Of a stretch of 64,000 nt of DNA, positions 26,197 through 33,869 are shown piece after piece. The stretch comes from CAYMTR01 sp964393405 (GTDB taxonomy: Bacteria; Bacteroidota; Bacteroidia; Bacteroidales; Prolixibacteraceae): assembly GCA_964393405.1 (NCBI GenBank), contig CAYMTR010000009.1, forward strand, positions 1 through 64,000. Reading direction: 5' to 3'. The translations under genes and the position numbers were made by a program. The notes beneath the pieces are model-generated. The model did no database searches and had not been told where the DNA came from. It saw only the letters and a list, made by a program, of their open reading frames with translations. The first letter of the stretch is position 1; every line of letters starts with the position of its first letter.

Positions 26197-27708
26197 ATGG
26201 AATACACTTCAGTCAAAGATTGGGTTAAGAATGTAGTAAAACCGGAAGAAAACTTCAAATATCTTCAAAACGGAAAGGATTTTATTGATGAGGATGTCAT
26301 AGAATCTGCTTTGAAAAACAATAGAAAATCCTCAAAGGAAGAAATCAGGGCAATTATTCAGAAATCGTTGGATATCAAGTCTCTTACACTTGACGAAACT
26401 GCTAAACTATTATTTGTTGAAGACCCTGATCTTTGGGATGAAATAAACGAAGCAGCCATTACCATCAAAAGAAAAGTCTACGACAACCGAATAGTATTTT
26501 TCGCTCCTCTTTATTGTTCAAATTACTGTGTAAACAACTGTGCCTATTGTGGTTTCAGAAAGGAGAACAAAAATGAGAAGAGAAGAATCTTAACTTTAGA
26601 TGAAATAAAAAAAGAAACTGAATTTATTCTTGATAATGGCCATAAAAGGGTCATAATGGTTTATGGTGAGCATCCCAAATCTGATGTTCATTATATGGCA
26701 GAATCTATAAATGCAGTCTATTCAGTTGAAAGAAGAGCTCCCGTAAGCGGCAGAATTTCAAGCATAAGAAGGGTAAATGTAAATGCTGCACCCCTGGGAG
26801 TTGATGATCTAAAAATACTTAAGAAATCGGGAATAGGTACATTTCAGGTTTTTCAGGAAACTTATCATCGGGAAACTTACAGATCGGTACACCCCTCAAA
26901 CACACTAAAAGGAGACTATAATTGGAGACTTTATGCTTTACACAGATGTCAGGAAGCAGGAATTGATGATGTGGCTACAGGGGCTCTTTTTGGCCTCTAC
27001 GACTGGAGGTACGAAGTGCTTGGTTTGGTTTCACATGCTGCCGACCTTGAAAGGGTATTCGGAGTTGGCCCTCACACTGTTAGTGTACCAAGATTGACAC
27101 CTGCTTCAGGTTCTCTTCTTAGCACCAAGTCGAAATATCTCGTTTCTGATGAAGATTTCAAAAAAGTAATAGCAGTTATCAGACTCGCTTTACCATATCC
27201 GGGACTAATTATAACAGCCCGTGAAAACCCTGCTATAAAAAGGGAAATAATAAAACTGGGCTGCACACAAACTGATGCTTCTACAAAAATTGGTATTGGA
27301 GCTTATCAGGAATGTAAAACAGATCAGGACCTTAATTCAGAGCAGTTTACTATTGGTGATTCTCGAAGTTTAGATGAAATAATCAGAGAAATTGCTGAAA
27401 TGGGAATGATATCATCGTTTTGTACTGCAGGCTATAGATGCGGCAGAACCGGTGATAAAATTATGGGGATGCTAAAGAGCTGTGTCGAAGGTAGATTCTG
27501 CAAACTAAATGCCGTGCTTACTTTCAGGGAATATCTTGATGATTACGCTTCGCCGGAAACAAAAGCAATAGGAGAAAAGTTGATTGAAAGTGAAATAGGG
27601 GAGATTAAAAACCATAATTTCTTCATGAAAAACGAAGGTAAAATATTCAATGAATTCATGAGAAACTATGAGTTTATTAAGAACGGATCAAGAGATATCT
27701 ATATTTGA
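26197..27708 (+). CDS. HydG-family radical SAM enzyme, atypical C-terminal cluster motif
   Basis: From the ATG at 26197 (SD-like GAGGAA upstream; the longer TTG start is less likely) the product is 503 residues. Radical SAM CX3CX2C is C111-C115-C118 (CVNNCAYC). VYGEHPKSDVHY, FQETYHRETY and SVPRLTPASGS match HydG/ThiH tyrosine lyases; the length and the long C-terminal domain favour HydG, which cuts tyrosine to make CO and cyanide for [FeFe]-hydrogenase. HydG usually has CTACYR..C binding an auxiliary cluster; here the motif is CTAGYRC: Cys409, Gly412 instead of Cys, an extra Cys415, then Cys429 and Cys435. It may be a HydG paralogue with changed chemistry. No hydE, hydF or hydrogenase gene is in the window. 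Confidence 0.85.
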   Translation: MEYTSVKDWVKNVVKPEENFKYLQNGKDFIDEDVIESALKNNRKSSKEEIRAIIQKSLDIKSLTLDETAKLLFVEDPDLWDEINEAAITIKRKVYDNRIVFFAPLYCSNYCVNNCAYCGFRKENKNEKRRILTLDEIKKETEFILDNGHKRVIMVYGEHPKSDVHYMAESINAVYSVERRAPVSGRISSIRRVNVNAAPLGVDDLKILKKSGIGTFQVFQETYHRETYRSVHPSNTLKGDYNWRLYALHRCQEAGIDDVATGALFGLYDWRYEVLGLVSHAADLERVFGVGPHTVSVPRLTPASGSLLSTKSKYLVSDEDFKKVIAVIRLALPYPGLIITARENPAIKREIIKLGCTQTDASTKIGIGAYQECKTDQDLNSEQFTIGDSRSLDEIIREIAEMGMISSFCTAGYRCGRTGDKIMGMLKSCVEGRFCKLNAVLTFREYLDDYASPETKAIGEKLIESEIGEIKNHNFFMKNEGKIFNEFMRNYEFIKNGSRDIYI

Positions 27709-27709
27709 T

Positions 27710-28291
27710 TCACTTTCCTATGCGTAATCTGTTTTTAGGAGTATGTATTGATTTTACATCCTTGCTCACAAACTTTACATCTTCTATCGAATAAAAAGCA
27801 TTTGGATTGTACTCAAGTATCATTTCCGCAAACTTAGCTACCTCTTGTCTGTTAATAATGCTGTATAATATACTTACATTACCCAATGCGCCTTTTGCTT
27901 CGTGGTGGGTTATTCCATATCCAAGCGAAGTTAGCTTCTCGATGATTTCATTAGCAGGCTTCGCTGTAATTATCTGAATCCTGACTACCCCCATTGCAAT
28001 CTTCTCTTCAATTATTAGTCCGATATAATTTCCTGTGGCAAAACCGCTAGCATAAGCTATTATACAAATCCAATTGTCCATGTTCTTCATTATATTGCTT
28101 ATAACAATAATCCAAATTAGAACTTCGAAAAAACCAAGTATCGGTGCTAGTATCTTTTGTCCCCTCGCAATCATCACTATCCTGAAAGTGCCAAAGGTTA
28201 CATCACAAATCCTTGCCAGAAAAATCAATAATGGAAGAACAACAAAGTTGAATAGTTCTGTATTTGAGAATTCTTTTAATGTTTCAACCAT
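27710..28291 (-). CDS. DUF2179/UPF0316 membrane protein
   Basis: The 193-residue protein has three hydrophobic segments in residues 15-95 (PLLIFLARICDVTFGTFRIV, GFFEVLIWIIVISNIM, YASGFATGNYIGLIIEE) followed by a soluble C-terminal domain (about 100-175; IQIITAKPANEIIEKLTSLG, YSIEDVKFVSKD) typical of the UPF0316/DUF2179 family. The function of the family is unknown. It converges with the HydG-like gene with one base between stops. Confidence 0.93.
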   Translation of the reverse strand: MVETLKEFSNTELFNFVVLPLLIFLARICDVTFGTFRIVMIARGQKILAPILGFFEVLIWIIVISNIMKNMDNWICIIAYASGFATGNYIGLIIEEKIAMGVVRIQIITAKPANEIIEKLTSLGYGITHHEAKGALGNVSILYSIINRQEVAKFAEMILEYNPNAFYSIEDVKFVSKDVKSIHTPKNRLRIGK

Positions 28292-28309
28292 AACTGTTTG
28301 TTTTTAGGT

Positions 28310-28626
28310 TCAATGTTTTTGAATATCATAAGCAATCAATGACTTACCATGCCTTATGTACAAGACTCCCTTGTTGATCACTGGGTGAGCAAAGTGTTCT
28401 TTTGTACCATAGTTGCACATAAATTTACTTTTAATTTCCAGCTTGGCAGTCTTTAAATCAATTAAGTTTACATTACCATTTTCAGAATAACAGTACAACA
28501 TGTCGTCGGCATAGATGAGCGCACCCTTAGTCTGTTTGCACCACGCCACTGAGAGATAGTTTGTGACAAAGAACCCATCGAATAAAATAAAGACAGAATA
28601 ATTAAAATAAGTTTGGTTTTTACCAT
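28310..28626 (-). pseudogene. decayed PQQ-like beta-propeller protein, middle deleted
   Basis: The ATG at 28626 gives a signal peptide (VKTKLILIILSLFYSMGSLS) followed by QTISQWRGANR, the typical start of secreted PQQ-like propeller proteins. The frame then becomes nonsense. In a second frame the DNA continues at once as KGALIYADDMLYCYSENGNV and NKGVLYIRHGKSLIAYDI to the stop at 28310, a propeller C-terminus. About 100 codons remain where I would expect about 400. I infer that the middle was lost and the ends joined out of frame near 28560. Confidence 0.75.
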
Positions 28627-28667
28627 TGCCGTAATAAATAAATTTCCTCTAAGATATTAATTTTCTC

Positions 28668-28700
28668 AAAAAAAAACCGCAGCACTTTAGATGCTGCGGT
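28668..28700 (-). terminator. rho-independent terminator of the cellobiose phosphorylase gene
   Basis: ACCGCAGCA (28676-28684) and TGCTGCGGT (28692-28700) form a perfect 9-bp stem with a 7-base loop. On the minus strand the stem is followed by a run of about nine T residues. It starts 24 bp after the stop of the 28724-31162 gene. Confidence 0.92.
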
Positions 28701-28723
28701 CTAGTAATAGTAGGTTTATTTAA

Positions 28724-31162
28724 CTATCCCAACTCAACCACAACTGAGTGGGTTTCCCCAGCTGCGTATATTGGTAATACATTCGATGATTGTTCTTTAC
28801 CATCAACAGTAACTTTGGCAATACCCATGTTGACATGGTTTTTATTTACAACTTTAATGTTGTAAGTTACTCCTCTGAACTTACGGGTAACTTCAAAACC
28901 ATCCCATTCTTTCGGAATACAAGGATCTATCATCAGACCATCATAATCTGGTTTTATTCCAAGAATGAACTGACTGATAGCGTAGAAGTTCCAGGAAGCA
29001 GTTCCTGTGAGCCATGAATTTTTAGCTTCACCAGGTTTGAAAGCATCCTTACCTGCTACCATTTGAGCGTATACATAAGGCTCAGTTTTATGGAGTTCAC
29101 TAATTTCTTCGAGGTATGAAGGGCAAATTTTGCGGAAATATTCCCATGCCTGGTCCCCACGGCCAATTACAGTTTCTCCAATAATAATCCATGGATTGTT
29201 ATGGCAGAATACTCCTGCATTTTCTTTGTATCCCTGAGGATAGCTTGAAATCTCGCCGTATTCGATATAGTATTTGGTAAATGCAGGATTGTTGAGCACA
29301 ATTCCGTATTTGCTATCAAGGCGTTCTTTTACAGAATCAAGGGCTCTTTCACAAAGACCTTCTTCTTTACCGATTCCGGCCATTGTGCACCATCCGTTTG
29401 ATTCAATAAATATCTTACCTTCTTCGTTTTCGTTGCTTCCAATTTTACGTCCATAATAGTCGTAGGCACGTATAAACCATTCACCATCCCAACCATGCTT
29501 CTTAACTGCATCTATCATTTCATCAACATGCTTTTGAGCACGAGCTGCTTCATCAGTTTTACCAAGCTTTTTGCAGAGATCGACATAGTCTTTTCCGTAG
29601 ATAACAAAAAGTCCGGCAATCATTATAGATTCAGCTTTAGTACCTTCAGTTTTGTTTTCTGTTGTCTGGAATGATTCATTTGGATCATTTGAGAAACAGT
29701 TTAGGTTAAGACAGTCGTTCCAGTCTGCACGTCCGATTAAAGGAAGTTTATTTGGTCCCAGATTATTGATTACATGATCGAAAGAAACAGTAAGATGGTC
29801 GAACAAAGTACGGGCTACGCTCATATCATTATCGAATGGCACCATTTCATCTAAAATGCTAAAATCGCCTGATTCTTTGATATAGCTGATAGTTCCAAGG
29901 ATAAGCCACATAGGGTCATCATTAAAACCACCGCCGATATCGTTATTGCCACGTTTTGTAAGTGGCTGATATTGATGATAGCAACCGCCATCCTGGAATT
30001 GAGTTGATGCAATATCGATAATCCTTTCGCGAGCTCTTTCAGGTATCTGGTGAACAAAACCAATAAGGTCTTGATTTGAATCGCGGAAGCCCATTCCTCT
30101 GCCAATGCCGCTTTCAAAGAATGAAGCCGACCTTGAGAAGCAGAAAGTAATCATACACTGATACTGGTTCCAGATATTGACCATACGGTCGAGTTTATCA
30201 TCTCCTGATTTTACTGAATAGTTGCTCAATAAGTTATCCCAATAGATTCTAAGCTCAGCCAAAGCAGCATCAACCTTTTCAACAGTGTTGAACTTTGCAA
30301 TAGTTTCTTTCGCTTTTATTTTATTGATGACGCCCTTTGATTCCCATTTCTCTTCTTCTTTATTTTCAACGTACCCTAAAACAAAGATGAAATCTTTTGA
30401 TTCGCCCGGTTTTAGTTCCACTTCAATATAGTGTGATGCAATAGGTGACCATCCATGAGCTTCTGTCATCCGTGGCTTTCCTTCTGCAACAACTTGTGGT
30501 TCTTCGAAACCGTTGTATAATCCAAAGAAAGATTCGCGGTCAGTATCATAACCATCTATTGGTGTATTGACTGAATAATAAGCATAATGGTCGCGACGTT
30601 CTTTGTATTCTGTCTTGTGATATATAACTGAACCTTCAATTTCAACTTCTCCGGTAGAAAAATTACGCTGGAAGTTTTCCATATCTGAAGCTGCATTCCA
30701 CAAACACCATTCTGTAAAGGAGAAAAGTTTAAGTTTCTTAACTTCCTTTGAATTGTTTGTCAATGTAAGCTTCTGTATTTCAGCCCATGTTTTCAATGGA
30801 ACAAAAAACAATACCTGAGCAGAAACGCCGTCTTTTTCACCTTTAATGGTAGTATAATTCATGCCATGGCGACATTCGTAGCTGTCGAGTTTTGTTTTGC
30901 AAGGTTTCCATCCCGGTGACCATACAGTTTCTTTATCTTTGATATAGAAGTATCTGCCGCCGCTGTCCATCGGCACATTATTATAACGATAGCGTGTTAA
31001 ACGGCGAAACTTGGCGTCCTTGTAAAAAGTATAACCGCCTGCAGTATTTGATATCAGTGAAAAGAAGTCTTCGTTGCCAAGGTAATTGATCCATGGCCAT
31101 GGAGTTTGTGGATTAGTAATAACATACTCCCTGTTTTTATCATCAAAATGTCCGAATTTCAT
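28724..31162 (-). CDS. cbpA: cellobiose phosphorylase (GH94)
   Basis: The 812-residue protein matches cellobiose phosphorylases over the whole length, beginning FGHFDDKNREYVITNPQTPW and GNEDFFSLISNTAGGYTFY. The catalytic region includes GIGRGMGFRDSNQD, IGRADWNDCLN (general acid Asp near residue 490) and GENAGVFCHN-like YKENAGVFCHNNPW. It uses phosphate to split cellobiose into glucose 1-phosphate and glucose in the cytoplasm; chitobiose or cellodextrin phosphorylases are related, but the N-terminus is closest to the cellobiose group as I know it. The adjacent upstream gene is a sugar symporter (33 bp), and a regulator lies beyond. Terminator follows. Confidence 0.9.
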   Translation of the reverse strand: MKFGHFDDKNREYVITNPQTPWPWINYLGNEDFFSLISNTAGGYTFYKDAKFRRLTRYRYNNVPMDSGGRYFYIKDKETVWSPGWKPCKTKLDSYECRHGMNYTTIKGEKDGVSAQVLFFVPLKTWAEIQKLTLTNNSKEVKKLKLFSFTEWCLWNAASDMENFQRNFSTGEVEIEGSVIYHKTEYKERRDHYAYYSVNTPIDGYDTDRESFFGLYNGFEEPQVVAEGKPRMTEAHGWSPIASHYIEVELKPGESKDFIFVLGYVENKEEEKWESKGVINKIKAKETIAKFNTVEKVDAALAELRIYWDNLLSNYSVKSGDDKLDRMVNIWNQYQCMITFCFSRSASFFESGIGRGMGFRDSNQDLIGFVHQIPERARERIIDIASTQFQDGGCYHQYQPLTKRGNNDIGGGFNDDPMWLILGTISYIKESGDFSILDEMVPFDNDMSVARTLFDHLTVSFDHVINNLGPNKLPLIGRADWNDCLNLNCFSNDPNESFQTTENKTEGTKAESIMIAGLFVIYGKDYVDLCKKLGKTDEAARAQKHVDEMIDAVKKHGWDGEWFIRAYDYYGRKIGSNENEEGKIFIESNGWCTMAGIGKEEGLCERALDSVKERLDSKYGIVLNNPAFTKYYIEYGEISSYPQGYKENAGVFCHNNPWIIIGETVIGRGDQAWEYFRKICPSYLEEISELHKTEPYVYAQMVAGKDAFKPGEAKNSWLTGTASWNFYAISQFILGIKPDYDGLMIDPCIPKEWDGFEVTRKFRGVTYNIKVVNKNHVNMGIAKVTVDGKEQSSNVLPIYAAGETHSVVVELG

Positions 31163-31195
31163 CTTTTTATTCTTTAAGTAGTTGTAATTAATCCT

Positions 31196-32825
31196 TTATT
31201 TATCAGAGCTCTCCAAAGCTCTTCTTCTATTAAGTTCGATTGTAATCTCATCCATCTTTTTCTGATTTAATGGATAAAATACCATAACAGCAGCAGCTAT
31301 TACAGTTATTATTGTTGGAATCCAGCTCATCAACATTATAATACCAGGCACTGCACCTTGAATTGAAGCTGTATCCTGACCGTTATAATGGAAAGCTGCA
31401 AGTACAAATCCTATTATTGCTCCGGCTATACCGCCGCCAAACTTAGTCGCAAACGATCCTGCTGAGTAAACAAGTCCGGTTGCCCTTCTGCCATTTTTAT
31501 ATTCAGAATAATCAGCAGCATCACCAAGCATTGCAAAAAAGAGGGTAGGGAATATAGCTGCTCCAAATTCAGAGATAATACCAATTGTGAATATCAATGG
31601 TATGTCGTTTGGTCCGCAGAAAACAAGTAAAGCATTGACTACACCTGAGAAAATCAAAGCGTAGATAAATAAATTTCTTTTGCCAAAGCGACGTCCAAGC
31701 GGAGAAGTAATCATTGCCCCTGCTATTGATGCCAGCATAAGTCCTATCATGAAAGAAGCAGCAAGCAGCTGGTTATGCAGATAGTGGGAGAAGTAGATTA
31801 CTACAATGCCCTGTTTGATAGAATTATACACATTGAAAAGCAAACCGATCAGCAAGAGAATTACCCAGGGTTTGTTCTTCACAAGATCTTTAAGATCACG
31901 TCCAAGATTTGTTTCCTGCTCTTTCGGAGGCTGAACCCTTTCACGGGTTGTCAGGAAAGTTATCATCAGGAAGAGAGAAAGGAAAATTGATAACAGATAA
32001 ATTGAGCTGCTATAACCTTTCTTTTGATCTATAATATTGATTTTCTTCGCTTCAAGATTTTCTTCGCCGGTAACAATGAAAGAATAATCCTTGTCTGCTT
32101 CCATAGAGAAGCTTTTGCCCTTTGTAGGCACATTTGAGGTATCGCTAGCCAGAGCTTCAGCCCATGTAAACATCGCAATACCGTCTTTAGTTTTTATATT
32201 GACATTTTCAATGTCCTTATCAGTCGAAACTACAACTTCATATTTCTGAGCCTCAAGTTTTTCAACTTCAATCTTAGGATCAATATTTCCGTAGTGGGCT
32301 ACAAGGAATAAAAGTGCACCCTGAACAAGCATACCACCGGTAAAAGCGCCTACCATACGGTAAGAACCTAAAGTTGTGCGTTCCTTGTTATCTCCTGTCA
32401 TAACGGCCATAAGAGCGCCGTATGGAATATTGTTGGCAGTATAAATGATGAAGAATGTAAGATAAGTTGCGTAGGCGTAAATTATCTTTCCTGTAGGTCC
32501 TAAATTTGGAGTTGTAAACAAGAGCGACAGCGTGATTCCCAGAGGAATAGCAGTCCACATTATCCATGGCCTGAATTTGCCATATTTGGAGTTTGTTCTG
32601 TCACAGATGATTCCCATGATGATATCGATGATACCATCGCCAAAACGGGCAATCAGCATTAAAAGACCAACAGCTGCTGGGCTAATCCCAAATACNNNNN
32701 NNNNNNNNNNNNNAAAAAATAAATAAAAACGTTGCTACCCCCCTCCAGGCGATGTTAGCTGCTCCATCACCAAGGGCATAGCCAATTTTCTCGGTGAATT
32801 TAAGTTTTTGGCTTAATCCTGACAT
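31196..32825 (-). CDS. GPH/MFS sugar:cation symporter, spans assembly gap
   Basis: The N-terminus lies beyond the N run: an ATG at 32825 starts MSGLSQKLKFTEKIGYALGD GAANIAWRGVATFLFIF; after the gap the frame resumes VFGISPAAVGLLMLIARFGD. This is the standard start of glycoside-pentoside-hexuronide transporters. DRTNSKYGKFRPWI is the conserved cytoplasmic loop. About 12 helices are expected. An unusual insertion of about 95 residues (EVEKLEAQKYEVVVSTDKDI to IIDQKKGYSS) lies between two helices, in what should be an exposed loop. It is paired with cellobiose phosphorylase, so cellobiose or short beta-glucans are the likely cargo. The gap of 18 N does not preserve frame, so its true length must differ. 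Confidence 0.88.
32696..32713. other. assembly gap (18 N) inside the symporter gene
   Basis: Eighteen unknown bases. The distance from the ATG at 32825 to the first codon after the gap (GTA ending 32693) is not a multiple of three, so the real gap should be 2 modulo 3 bases long. Family comparison suggests it covers a short stretch such as YTD. Confidence 0.95.
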
Positions 32826-32869
32826 TTTTAATTAAATTGTTGTGTGAATAATTCATGGCTTACTTAATT

Positions 32870-32903
32870 AATTGACTGGGTATATAATAAAAATTGACTG
32901 GGT
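32870..32903. repeat. two 12-bp direct repeats upstream of the symporter gene
   Basis: AATTGACTGGGT occurs at 32870-32881 and again at 32892-32903, a spacing of 22 bp or about two helical turns. The second copy touches the stop codon of the Nudix regulator gene; the first is 45 bp upstream of the symporter ATG. They could bind a regulator. This is inference. Confidence 0.35.
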
Positions 32904-33637
32904 CATATTGTAAAATCAAAGCGTTCTCTTCTTGTCCGTTCATACACATCCTTGCTGAAGATAAAAAGCTGAGCAGGTTTGTGCTTTACATCCTTTTGCT
33001 TTTCGTTCAAAGGAATAACGTACTTCATCTGCATGACTTTCTTCCTGAAGTTCCTCCTGTCGAGAGTAACACCAAGAATTGATTCATAAAGCTTTTGCAA
33101 GTGAGTGATAGTAAACTTCTCAGGAAGTAGTTCAAAACCTACAGGCTCAAACCTTAATTTATCCCTGAGTTTTTCGAGCGCTTTATTGAGAATTTCCTGA
33201 TGGTCAAAACCTAACTCCGGAAGTTCGGTAATCGGGAACCATTTGACATTCCTTTCCTTTAAAGATAATGTGACAGTTGTGTTGTCAATCAAAGAATAAT
33301 AGCCAACAGTTACAATCCTGTGGGCAAAACCTTCAGATTGATGTTCAAGCCAAAGCTTGTCCTTCGGAGCATCAACCCTGTTGACACCGCCAAAAGCATA
33401 AAACTGTTCAAGGTAAATATTATCGAGTCCGGAAAGATTTTTAAGAATTCTGGCAACTGCAGTATCATAGTCTTCATCTTCGAAGATATGGTAGCCAATC
33501 AGTGTCCAGTCGTCAATCAAAATTTCTTTTGACTTTTCATCCTCAAGCTTCCTTTCAACTAGCAAAACATTAAGCTGCTTAAAGTCGAATCCGAAGATTA
33601 CACAGTCGACAGAAATATTTGGTATTATTTTTGACAT
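32903..33637 (-). CDS. Nudix-fold/winged-helix sugar regulator (NrtR/AraR type)
   Basis: Starting at the ATG at 33637, the product is about 244 residues: a Nudix-fold domain (about 8-145; ISVDCVIFGFDFKQLNVLLV) and a C-terminal winged helix (about 175-244; FTITHLQKLYESILGVTLDR, RRNFRKKVM). The Nudix box region reads GYHIFEDEDYDTAVARILKN, lacking the REx2EE glutamates, so it binds a ligand rather than hydrolysing nucleotides, as in Bacteroidota sugar regulators of this class. A 17-bp palindrome lies 13 bp upstream of its start. It stands next to the symporter and cellobiose phosphorylase, which it probably controls. Confidence 0.88.
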   Translation of the reverse strand: MSKIIPNISVDCVIFGFDFKQLNVLLVERKLEDEKSKEILIDDWTLIGYHIFEDEDYDTAVARILKNLSGLDNIYLEQFYAFGGVNRVDAPKDKLWLEHQSEGFAHRIVTVGYYSLIDNTTVTLSLKERNVKWFPITELPELGFDHQEILNKALEKLRDKLRFEPVGFELLPEKFTITHLQKLYESILGVTLDRRNFRKKVMQMKYVIPLNEKQKDVKHKPAQLFIFSKDVYERTRRERFDFTI

Positions 33638-33649
33638 CGCTTTGGTTAA

Positions 33650-33672
33650 TGTGTAACAATTACACAGTGTAA
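33650..33672. promoter_or_regulatory. overlapping palindromes upstream of the Nudix regulator, candidate operator
   Basis: TGTGTAACAATTACACA (33650-33666) is a perfect palindrome, and TTACACAGTGTAA (33660-33672) a second one sharing an arm. Three GTGTAA half-sites thus lie within 23 bp, 13-35 bp upstream of the regulator ATG, fitting autoregulation. Confidence 0.55.
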
Positions 33673-33869
33673 ATATATAAAAAATATCATTTCGCAATAC
33701 AGAATGCGTAATATTTACATTATCTGATAAAGATATTTAAGCAATGTCCAGAATTACAGAGATATATAGAAACATGTTTTATAATATGTTTTTACAAAAA
33801 CATGATTAAGTTTTAAAAATCTAATGATTTTGAATAACATAAGAATTAAAAAGGTGTAATATTTACGCT

